Part shown: one piece after another, positions 57,564 to 64,000 of the stretch
Numbering within the stretch: position 1 is the stretch's first letter
How the letters are laid out: every line of letters starts with the position of its first letter
Assembly (NCBI RefSeq): GCF_900116385.1
Contig: NZ_FPCI01000001.1
Span: 2,143,501-2,207,500 of the forward strand
Reading direction: 5' to 3'
From: Pseudoxanthomonas sp. YR558
GTDB lineage: Bacteria > Pseudomonadota > Gammaproteobacteria > Xanthomonadales > Xanthomonadaceae
DNA length: 64,000 nt
Position numbers and translations under genes: made by a program
Notes under the pieces: generated by a model
Told to the model about the DNA's origin: nothing
Databases searched by the model: none
What the model saw: the letters and a program-made list of their open reading frames with translations, nothing else

Positions 57564-59312
57564 ATGACCCGACTCCTGCGCGCCGCGTTCCTCTTCGTCC
57601 TGCTGGCCGCCGGCGCCACGCACGCCAAGACGCCGGTCGCCACCGGTACCGGAGGCGCGGCGGCCACGATCAGCGACCCGGCCACGCAATCCGCGATGGC
57701 GATCCTCGACCGGGGCGGCAATGCGATCGATGCCGCGGTCGCCGCCGCCGCGACGCTCGGAGTAACGGATCCCTTCAGCTGCGGCATCGGCGGCGGCGGC
57801 TTCATGCTGGTCTACCTGACCAAGGAGAAGCGCGTGGTCGCCCTCGACCATCGCGAGACCGCGCCCGCCGCAGTGACGCCTGCCCTCTTCATCGAGAACG
57901 GCCGCGAAATGGACTTCGACGCCGCCGTCGCCAGCGGACTGTCCGTCGGCGTACCCGGCACCGTGCGTGGCTGGCATGAGGCGCTGCGCCGCTACGGCAC
58001 GATGTCGTTCGAACAGGTGCTGGCGCCCGCGATCTCCGTGGCGGAGCAGGGCTTCGTCGTCGACGCGAATTTCTCCGCGCTGGTCGCGCGTAACGAAGGC
58101 AAGTTCAATCGTTTTCCCGCCACCGCCACGCTGTACCTGCGGAACGGCAAGGCGCTTCCGGCGGGGACGACACTGCGCAATCCCGACCTCGCACGGACCT
58201 ATCGGCTGCTGGCGCGCGAGGGTGCGGAGGCGTTCTACGGAGGTCCACTCGCGCGCGCGATCGTCGATGCCGTCAATCGACCCCCGACGACCGAGGGTGT
58301 GTCGGTACGCGGCGGCCGCATGTCGTTGGGGGACCTCGCCGATTACGAAGCCCGCCTGCGTGCACCCGTCCGCTCGAGCTACCGCGGCTACGACCTGTAC
58401 GGCATGCCGTTGCCGAGCAGCGGCGGCGTTACCGTGTTCGAAGCGCTGAACATCCTCGAAGGTTATGACCTGAAATCGCTGCCACGCACGCAGGTCGAGC
58501 ACCTGTATCTGGAAGCAAGCCGTCTCGCCTTCGCCGATCGCGATGCGTACCTGGCCGATCCCGAATTCGTGGACGCGCCCGTCGCAGGCCTGCTGAGCAA
58601 GGACTATGCGGCGCAGCGCCGCGCGTTGATCGATCCGGATCGTGCGGCCACCAGCGCCGTCGTCGCCGGTGACCCGTTCGGTTTCCAGCAGGACCCCAGT
58701 TATCCGCTGCGGCCCGCGGCAGCGCGCGCGCTGCAACCGGAGGGCACGCACACCACGCACCTGACCGTGTCCGACAAGGACGGCAACATCGTCGCCTATA
58801 CCTTCACCATCGAAGACTGGGGCGGCAGCGGCATCGTGGTGCCGGGTTACGGCTTCCTGCTCAACAACGAATTGACCGACTTCGATTTCACCGCGCCGCA
58901 CCCGAACATTCCCGAGGCCGGCAAGCGACCGCGCAGCAGCATGACGCCGACGATCGCGCTGAAGGACGGCAAGCCCGCGTTCTCGATCGGCAGTCCAGGC
59001 GGCTCCACCATCATCACCACGGTGCTGCAGACGATCGTCAACTATGTCGACCTCGGCATGCGGATGGATCAGGCGATCGACGCGCCGCGACTGTCGCAGC
59101 GCAACGGCCGGACGACGGACATCGAGCCCGGTTACGCAGACCGTGTCGAGGCGAAGGCGCTCGTGCAGCGCGGGCAAGGCTGGTCAGCGGTCCCCGAGGA
59201 AATCGGGGCCGCCAACGCGTTGGTGTTCAATCCGGATGGCACGGTGACCGCGGTGAGCGAAGGCCACCGGCACGGCGTGGGCAGTGCCAAGGTGCAGGCA
59301 CCGGCGCACTAG
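57564..59312 (+). CDS. ggt: Gamma-glutamyltransferase / glutathione hydrolase
   Basis: A periplasmic N-terminal-nucleophile hydrolase that releases glutamate from glutathione and other gamma-glutamyl compounds. The 582-residue precursor has a signal peptide (LLRAAFLFVLLAAGATHA), the N-domain motif DPFSCGIGGGGFML and the autocleavage/nucleophile Thr397 in EGTHTTHLTV, followed by SSMTPTIALKDGKPAFSIGSPGGSTI. A GTG one codon before the ATG is an alternative start. It is isolated from the murein locus. Confidence 0.95.
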   Translation: MTRLLRAAFLFVLLAAGATHAKTPVATGTGGAAATISDPATQSAMAILDRGGNAIDAAVAAAATLGVTDPFSCGIGGGGFMLVYLTKEKRVVALDHRETAPAAVTPALFIENGREMDFDAAVASGLSVGVPGTVRGWHEALRRYGTMSFEQVLAPAISVAEQGFVVDANFSALVARNEGKFNRFPATATLYLRNGKALPAGTTLRNPDLARTYRLLAREGAEAFYGGPLARAIVDAVNRPPTTEGVSVRGGRMSLGDLADYEARLRAPVRSSYRGYDLYGMPLPSSGGVTVFEALNILEGYDLKSLPRTQVEHLYLEASRLAFADRDAYLADPEFVDAPVAGLLSKDYAAQRRALIDPDRAATSAVVAGDPFGFQQDPSYPLRPAAARALQPEGTHTTHLTVSDKDGNIVAYTFTIEDWGGSGIVVPGYGFLLNNELTDFDFTAPHPNIPEAGKRPRSSMTPTIALKDGKPAFSIGSPGGSTIITTVLQTIVNYVDLGMRMDQAIDAPRLSQRNGRTTDIEPGYADRVEAKALVQRGQGWSAVPEEIGAANALVFNPDGTVTAVSEGHRHGVGSAKVQAPAH

Positions 59313-59339
59313 CGGGCGCGACCGGCGCAACGCGACCGC

Positions 59340-60620
59340 TTACCGCTCGATGATGGCGACGACGCCCATGCCACCGGCGGTGCAGATGGACACCAGTGCG
59401 CGGCCACCGCCGCGCTGCTTCAGTTCCTTCGCCACGGTGGCGACGATGCGCGCACCGGTGGCGGCGAACGGATGGCCCGTCGCCAACGAGGAGCCGTTGG
59501 GATTCATTTTCGCCGGATCGATCCTGCCGAGCGGCGCGTCCAAGCCGAGGCGGTTGCGGCAGTAGTCCTCGCTCTCCCACGCGCGCAGCGTACACAGCAC
59601 CTGCGCGGCGAAAGCTTCGTGGATCTCGTAGATATCGAAATCCTGCAGCGTCAGGCCGTTGCGCTTGAGCATCTCCGGCACGGCCACCGTCGGCGCCATC
59701 AGCAGGCCTTCGCCGTGGACGAAGTCGACCGCCGAGACCTGCGCGTCCCTCAGGTAAGCGAGCGGCTCGTGGCCGTGCGCCCTCGCCCACTCGTCGCTGG
59801 CCAGCAGCACCGCCGCGGCGCCGTCGGTCAGCGGGGTGGAGTTGGCGGCGGTCAGCGTGCCGCGGCCCGAGGTCTTGTCGAACGCAGGCTTCAGCGTGGC
59901 GAGCTTCTCCAGCGATGTGTCGGGACGCAGGATGTTGTCGCGCTCCAGGCCGCGGAACGGCGCGATCAGGTCATCGAAGAAGCCGCGCTCGTACGCGGCG
60001 GCCAGCTTGCGGTGGGAGGCGACGGCCAGCTCGTCCTGCGAATCGCGAGAGATGTTCCATTCCTTCGCCATGTCTTCGCAGTGGTCGCCCATGCTCTTGC
60101 CGGTGCGCGGCTCGGCCACACCGGGGAACTCGGGCTTCAACTCGCTGAACTTGAAGCCGCTGACCAGCGCCTTCAGCTTGTCCTGCGTGGTCTTCGCCCG
60201 ATTGGCGGCCAGCAGACGCGCGCGCAGCTTCTTGCCGTAGACGATCGGCACTTCGGAGGTCGTGTCCGAACCGCCGCCGATGCCGGAGTCGATCTGGCCC
60301 AGCGCGATCTTGTTGCCGATGTGGATGATGGTGTCGAGGCTCGTGCCGCAGGCGCGCTGCAGGGTGATGCCCGGGGTCAGCGGCGACAGGCCGGAGGAGA
60401 GCGCGGCTTCGCGGCCCAGGTTCCAGTCGGAGGAATGCTTGATCACCGCGCCCATCGCCACTTCGCCGAGCTGCTGGCCGTGCAGGCCGAAGCGCTCGAC
60501 CAGCGCGCCCAGCGTGCGCACCGACATGCCCAGGTTCCCCACATCCGCGTAGGCCGTGTTCTGGCGGCAGAACGGAATGCGGACGCCGCCGAGGATGGCG
60601 ACGGGGCGGGGTGCGGGCAT
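59340..60620 (-). CDS. fadI: Acetyl-CoA C-acyltransferase (thiolase, FadI type)
   Basis: Thiolytic last step of fatty-acid beta-oxidation. The 426-residue protein has the nucleophile in LQRACGTSLDTI, the His in YEIHEAFAAQVLCTLRAWES, ATGHPFAATGARIV and the second Cys in SICTAGGMGV. The length and the insert around AEPRTGKSMGDHCEDMAKEWNISR match FadI rather than FadA. No fadJ partner is in the window. Confidence 0.93.
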   Translation of the reverse strand: MPAPRPVAILGGVRIPFCRQNTAYADVGNLGMSVRTLGALVERFGLHGQQLGEVAMGAVIKHSSDWNLGREAALSSGLSPLTPGITLQRACGTSLDTIIHIGNKIALGQIDSGIGGGSDTTSEVPIVYGKKLRARLLAANRAKTTQDKLKALVSGFKFSELKPEFPGVAEPRTGKSMGDHCEDMAKEWNISRDSQDELAVASHRKLAAAYERGFFDDLIAPFRGLERDNILRPDTSLEKLATLKPAFDKTSGRGTLTAANSTPLTDGAAAVLLASDEWARAHGHEPLAYLRDAQVSAVDFVHGEGLLMAPTVAVPEMLKRNGLTLQDFDIYEIHEAFAAQVLCTLRAWESEDYCRNRLGLDAPLGRIDPAKMNPNGSSLATGHPFAATGARIVATVAKELKQRGGGRALVSICTAGGMGVVAIIER

Positions 60621-60724
60621 GGGGACCTCTGTGCGGATGGCGATGGGAGGGTGAAGATGCGCCTGCGTACGGCAGGCATAATGGGGGAGTGTAATCCGCC
60701 CCTCCACCGCCTCCAACCGCCGAC

Positions 60725-61609
60725 ATGACTCGATCCACAACCAGCCCTGTCGTGATGGGCGTGATGGCCCTGGAGCTGGCGGCCGGCCGCATGCCGCAGC
60801 GCGCGGCGCTGCCCGCCGCCGAGGCGAGCGCGCTGGCGGAAAAGCTGGGGCGCGACCTCGCCACGCATGCGCCGCAGGTCCGTGACCTGGATCTCGTCCT
60901 GGCCGCCGCGCATTTCGACCCCGCGGAAGCGCTGCGGCCCGGCTGGTCGCTGCACCAGCGCCTGCGCGAACTCCACCAGCGCGCGCCCGGGCGCGGTGAA
61001 GGCGCGCGGCTCATTGCGTTCGGCGCCGACGATACCGGTGACATCCCGATGCCGCTGCAGGCGGAGGAAGGCTTGCGCGGCGGCCTGTTGCGCGTGGTGC
61101 CGTTCCTGCTGGCCGGTGACGACCATACGGTTAGCGCCGTCGAAGAACGGCTGGAATCCGTCCTGCTGGAAACCGGCATGGCGCAGGCCGATACCGCGCT
61201 GCTGGCGCAGAACGCGTTCGGCGCGCAGGTCGAGCACGCGCGCTACATGACGCTGAACGACCTGGCCGCGATGACCGCCATGCAGTACGAACATGGTGGG
61301 CTCGGCGTGCTGTGGCCGGTGATCGAAACCGCACTGATGGCGCCGGGCGAGGAACAGTGGCTGGATGCCGTGCCGGAGCCGCTGCTGCGCTACGCGAACG
61401 GCGAAGTGCACATCGCGCTGTTCGAACCGATGGCCTGGCGCGCGCGCTACGCCACGCAGGAAGCGACCGACGAACGCCTGGAACGCGCCTACCAGCACTT
61501 CCAGGCGCGCCAGCAGCAGATCGCGGCAGTGCTGGAATCCCATGGCATCCCGGTCACGTTCGCGCACTGCCCCGGCAAGGCCGATCCGCGCACCTCGCTG
61601 AGCGCGTGA
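60725..61609 (+). CDS. Conserved hypothetical protein, 294 residues
   Basis: A soluble protein with no signal peptide, beginning MTRSTTSPVVMGVMALELAA. Features include ARYMTLNDLAAMTAMQYEHGGLGVLWPVIETALM, a helical stretch, and a C-terminal coiled segment with AVLESHGIPVTFAHCPG. I do not recognise a domain. Divergent from fadI; the complete frame and typical host codon use support a real gene. Confidence 0.72.
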   Translation: MTRSTTSPVVMGVMALELAAGRMPQRAALPAAEASALAEKLGRDLATHAPQVRDLDLVLAAAHFDPAEALRPGWSLHQRLRELHQRAPGRGEGARLIAFGADDTGDIPMPLQAEEGLRGGLLRVVPFLLAGDDHTVSAVEERLESVLLETGMAQADTALLAQNAFGAQVEHARYMTLNDLAAMTAMQYEHGGLGVLWPVIETALMAPGEEQWLDAVPEPLLRYANGEVHIALFEPMAWRARYATQEATDERLERAYQHFQARQQQIAAVLESHGIPVTFAHCPGKADPRTSLSA

Positions 61610-61618
61610 ACCGCGCGA

Positions 61619-61636
61619 CCACGGCGCGCGCCGTGG
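61619..61636. other. 18-bp perfect palindrome between convergent genes
   Basis: CCACGGCGCGCGCCGTGG sits between the stops of the hypothetical gene and sodC. No T-run follows on either strand; it may act as a weak bidirectional transcript end. Confidence 0.4.
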
Positions 61637-61648
61637 CCGCGCCAGCGT

Positions 61649-62212
61649 TTACTGGGTGATCTTGATGATGCCGCACGCGACGCGCGCGCCAGCGTTGCCG
61701 GCCGGCTGGCTCGCATAGTCGTCCGCCGCCGCATGCACGATCAGCGCGCGTCCGGACACGTCGTTGACCGCGCCGCCGCCCAGGGTGACGCCTTCCAGGT
61801 GCACATTGATCTTCGCCACGCCTTCGGCATCGGCAGTGAGGTTGTTCATGTCGCCCGCGTGGTGCGCGCCGCTGCCCGCCTTGCCGTGCGCGGCATTGAA
61901 GGGATTGAAGTGCGGACCGGCGCTGCTCGCGTCGGCGGCGCTGCAATCGCCCTTCTCGTGGATGTGGAAGGCATGCGTGCTGTTGGCGGGCAGGCCGCCG
62001 ATTTCGCCGGTCAGGTGCAGGCCCTTGCCCATCGGCACCAGGGTGACGCTGCCGCTGACGCGGCTGGCCGAAGCCGATGCCAACACCGCGATCGCCTGCT
62101 TGGCGGTGCTGGTGGTGGGAATGTCCGGCGTGGACGCCTTGGGCGTCGACGGCGTGGTGCTGCACGCGGCGAGTGCGAGGGCCGAGGCGGCGGCCAGCAA
62201 AGCGATGCGCAT
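61649..62212 (-). CDS. sodC: Copper/zinc superoxide dismutase, lipoprotein
   Basis: Periplasmic Cu,Zn-SOD. The 187-residue precursor has a lipobox (ALALAAC, Cys17), a short Ser/Thr/Pro linker and the SOD fold with copper/zinc ligands in HAFHIHEKGDCSAADASSAG, PHFNPFNAAHGK, GAHHAGDMNNL and ALIVHAAADDY. The closing disulfide Cys is in ARVACGIIKI. GGAGA precedes the ATG at 62212. Confidence 0.95.
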   Translation of the reverse strand: MRIALLAAASALALAACSTTPSTPKASTPDIPTTSTAKQAIAVLASASASRVSGSVTLVPMGKGLHLTGEIGGLPANSTHAFHIHEKGDCSAADASSAGPHFNPFNAAHGKAGSGAHHAGDMNNLTADAEGVAKINVHLEGVTLGGGAVNDVSGRALIVHAAADDYASQPAGNAGARVACGIIKITQ

Positions 62213-62291
62213 GGAAATCTCCGGAGGCAGGTCGTGGCCCGCCACCGTAACGGCCGCTACCTTCATGTTCAATGAAAGCAGCGCGCCGCGC

Positions 62292-63731
62292 TCAGCCGCG
62301 CTTGCGGCCCGGCCCCAGCTTGCGTGTCACCGTGTTGCGTCCCACGCCCAGCTTCACCGCCGCTTCCGCGCGACGGCCGTGGGTCAGTTCCAGCGCGACT
62401 TCCAATAGGGTGCGATCGAGACGCTCCCGCGCTTCGGCATGCAGCGCTTCCGCGCCTTCCAGCAGGCGACGGCGCGCCCACTCGGCCAGCGCGTGGTCCC
62501 ACTCGCCCCGCCCGCCACCGGCGATGGGCGCATGCGACAGCGCGCCCTGCAGGTCGGTGGTGTTGATGACATCGGCGGGCGCGAGTGCGGCCAGGCGCCA
62601 GCACACGTTCTCGAGTTCGCGCACGTTGCCGGGCCAGTCGTGGGCCTGCAGCAGGTCGAGCGCGGCGTTGGCGAAGCGCTTGGGCGCGATGTCCAGCTTG
62701 CGCGTGGCCATCGTCAGGAAGTTCTCCGCCAACTGCGGCACGTCGGCGCGGCGTTCGCGCAGCGGCGGCAATTGCAGGCGGACGACGTTGAGGCGGTGCA
62801 GCAGGTCGGCACGGAAGCGGCCTTCGGCGACGAGGCCATCGAGGTCCTGGTGGGTCGCGGCGATCACGCGCACGTCGACCCGGATCAGTTCGCGCCCGCC
62901 GACGCGGAAGAATTCGCCCTCGGCCAGGACGCGCAACAGGCGAGTCTGCAGCGGCAGCGGCATGTCGCCGATTTCATCGAGGAACAGCGTGCCGCCGTCG
63001 GCCTGTTCGAAACGGCCGATATGGCGCTTCTGCGCGCCGGTGAACGCGCCGGCCTCGTGGCCGAACAGTTCGCTCTCCAGCAACTCGGCCGGAATCGCGG
63101 CCGTGTTCAACGCCACGAACGGTTTGCGCGAGCGCGGTGATTCGTGATGCAGCGCGTGCGCGACCAGTTCCTTGCCGGTACCGGTTTCGCCGGTGATGAG
63201 CACCGACAGCGGCGCCTGCGCCAGGCGGCCGATCGCACGGAACAGCGCACGCATGGCGGGCGTGTCGCCGATCAGCTGCGGCGTGGCATTGCGCGCATCG
63301 CTTTCGGGGATGGCGTCGGCGACGTCGCCGGCATCCGGCAGGGTACGCGCGGCCAGTGCGACCGCATCATCAAGGTCGAAGGGCTTGGAAAGGAATTCAT
63401 GCGCACCGCCGCGGAAAGCCCCTGCGGTGCTCGCCACGTCGGTGTAGGCCGACATCACGATGACCGGCAGCTGCGGATGCGTGGCTTTCAGTTTGTCGAG
63501 CAGCACCAGGCCATCGTCGCCGGGCATGCGCACGTCGGTGAACAGCAGGTCCGGCGCGCCGCGCGCGCCCAACGCCTGCAGCGCCGCCGCCGCACTGTCG
63601 AAGCCATCGACTGAATACCCGGCATCGCGCAACGCGGTGGCCAGGACGAAACGCACCGAGCGGTCGTCGTCCACGACCCAGATGCGGCGGGCGTCGGCGG
63701 CGGTGGCGGCCGCCAGGCGGTCAGTGGACAT
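62292..63731 (-). CDS. ntrC: NtrC nitrogen-regulation response regulator (sigma-54 activator)
   Basis: A 479-residue enhancer-binding protein. The receiver domain has the phosphoacceptor Asp66 (LLFTDVRMPG) and lysine KPFD. The AAA+ domain has Walker A GETGTGKE, the sigma-54 contact loop GAFTGA and Walker B GGTLFLDEIGDM. The C-terminal Fis-type helix-turn-helix is RAEAAVKLGVGRNTVTRKL. Its start overlaps the sensor-kinase gene by 11 nt. It could act at sigma-54 promoters such as 3327, though no link is shown. Confidence 0.94.
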   Translation of the reverse strand: MSTDRLAAATAADARRIWVVDDDRSVRFVLATALRDAGYSVDGFDSAAAALQALGARGAPDLLFTDVRMPGDDGLVLLDKLKATHPQLPVIVMSAYTDVASTAGAFRGGAHEFLSKPFDLDDAVALAARTLPDAGDVADAIPESDARNATPQLIGDTPAMRALFRAIGRLAQAPLSVLITGETGTGKELVAHALHHESPRSRKPFVALNTAAIPAELLESELFGHEAGAFTGAQKRHIGRFEQADGGTLFLDEIGDMPLPLQTRLLRVLAEGEFFRVGGRELIRVDVRVIAATHQDLDGLVAEGRFRADLLHRLNVVRLQLPPLRERRADVPQLAENFLTMATRKLDIAPKRFANAALDLLQAHDWPGNVRELENVCWRLAALAPADVINTTDLQGALSHAPIAGGGRGEWDHALAEWARRRLLEGAEALHAEARERLDRTLLEVALELTHGRRAEAAVKLGVGRNTVTRKLGPGRKRG

Positions 63732-64000
63732 GACGTTCCTCGTCGGTGTCGTGCAGCGATTGCGGCAGCATCAGAGTGAAGACCGTGTGGCCGGGACGGG
63801 AGCGGTAGGTCAGCGTGCCGCGGTGTTCGCGGGCGACCTGCTGTGCCAGGGCCAGGCCCAGGCCGCTGCCTTCGGCACGGCCGCTTACGAGCGGCAGGAA
63901 CAGGTGTTCCGCCAGCTCTTCCGGCACGCCGCGACCGTCGTCGACGATCTCCACCCGCAGCGCCATCGCATGCAGGTGATCGTGGATGCGCGATCCGTGT
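63721..64000 (-). CDS. ntrB: NtrB sensor histidine kinase, C-terminal part only
   Basis: Only the ATPase end of the kinase is inside the window; the start lies beyond the right edge. Visible are VEIVDDGRGVPEELAEHLFLPLVSGR (N/G1 boxes and F-like box) and the G2 box GSGLGLALAQQVAREHRGTL. Overlap with ntrC and the family of the regulator identify it as NtrB. Confidence 0.88.
   Translation of the reverse strand, partial: HGSRIHDHLHAMALRVEIVDDGRGVPEELAEHLFLPLVSGRAEGSGLGLALAQQVAREHRGTLTYRSRPGHTVFTLMLPQSLHDTDEERHVH

Noticed and set aside
59312..59340. Terminator between ggt and fadI
   Set aside because: Only 27 nt lie between the convergent stops and no hairpin with a T-run is visible.
1..64000. 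tRNA, rRNA, prophage or replication origin
   Set aside because: Looked for CCA-ended cloverleaf genes, rRNA signatures, phage structural genes and DnaA-box clusters by eye; none recognised.

Overview
The window is a high-GC, densely packed stretch of a gammaproteobacterial chromosome that looks like family Xanthomonadaceae (a Pseudoxanthomonas/Luteimonas-type organism is my best guess). Reasons: an Ax21-family outer-membrane protein, hemD-hemX-hemY linkage, several large TonB-dependent receptors, yibN-secB-gpsA linkage and a 23-bp REP-type palindrome. I recognised no rRNA, tRNA, CRISPR array or complete insertion sequence.

Layout. (1) 1-5.6 kb: end of an M16 peptidase gene, a short-chain dehydrogenase, a secreted protein made of three exact-length 26-residue repeats behind a strong sigma-54 promoter, TrmL, an AraC regulator and a 46-residue Cys-rich protein. 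(2) 5.6-23.6 kb: a coherent murein-peptide acquisition and catabolism locus. It holds two TonB-dependent receptors, an AmiD-like amidase lipoprotein, a secreted transglutaminase-like protein, a secreted S12 hydrolase fused to a VanX-type D-Ala-D-Ala dipeptidase, a D-amino-acid dehydrogenase, an NlpC/P60 endopeptidase, an L-Ala-D/L-Glu epimerase, an RpiR-family regulator, a YkuD-fold enzyme and a DAACS-type carboxylate symporter. A promoter with an AATAA(A/T)TTATT operator-like palindrome abutting its -35 box occurs twice, ahead of both receptor units. (3) 24.1-49.3 kb: an anaerobic respiration island for nitrate to N2O: napEFDABC with mobA and moeA, hemN, an Anr/FNR regulator with all four cluster cysteines, quinol NO reductase, NnrS, SirB-like and DUF2249 proteins, an OprC-like copper receptor, copper nitrite reductase, NirV-like protein, SCO and azurin. 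Six FNR-type boxes punctuate it. No nosZ is present. Between 35.5 and 40 kb the island is interrupted by small orphan genes on the plus strand. (4) 49.4-64 kb: housekeeping: Ax21-like barrel, gpsA, secB, yibN, thioesterase-like protein, hemD/X/Y, DUF4349 lipoprotein, gamma-glutamyltransferase, FadI-type thiolase, sodC, ntrC and the end of ntrB.

How the genes work together. In the murein locus, outer-membrane receptors would import peptides released by the amidase. The VanX domain splits D-Ala-D-Ala, the NlpC enzyme cuts the D-Glu bond, the epimerase converts L-Ala-D-Glu, the dehydrogenase oxidises D-amino acids, and the symporter takes up the acidic amino acids. In the denitrification island, Mo cofactor genes serve NapA, copper uptake and handling genes serve NirK and azurin, and Anr controls expression under low oxygen. 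hemN and nnrS have FNR boxes placed so that transcription would start at the start codon itself.

All assignments come from reading the sequence and from family knowledge; no database search was run.
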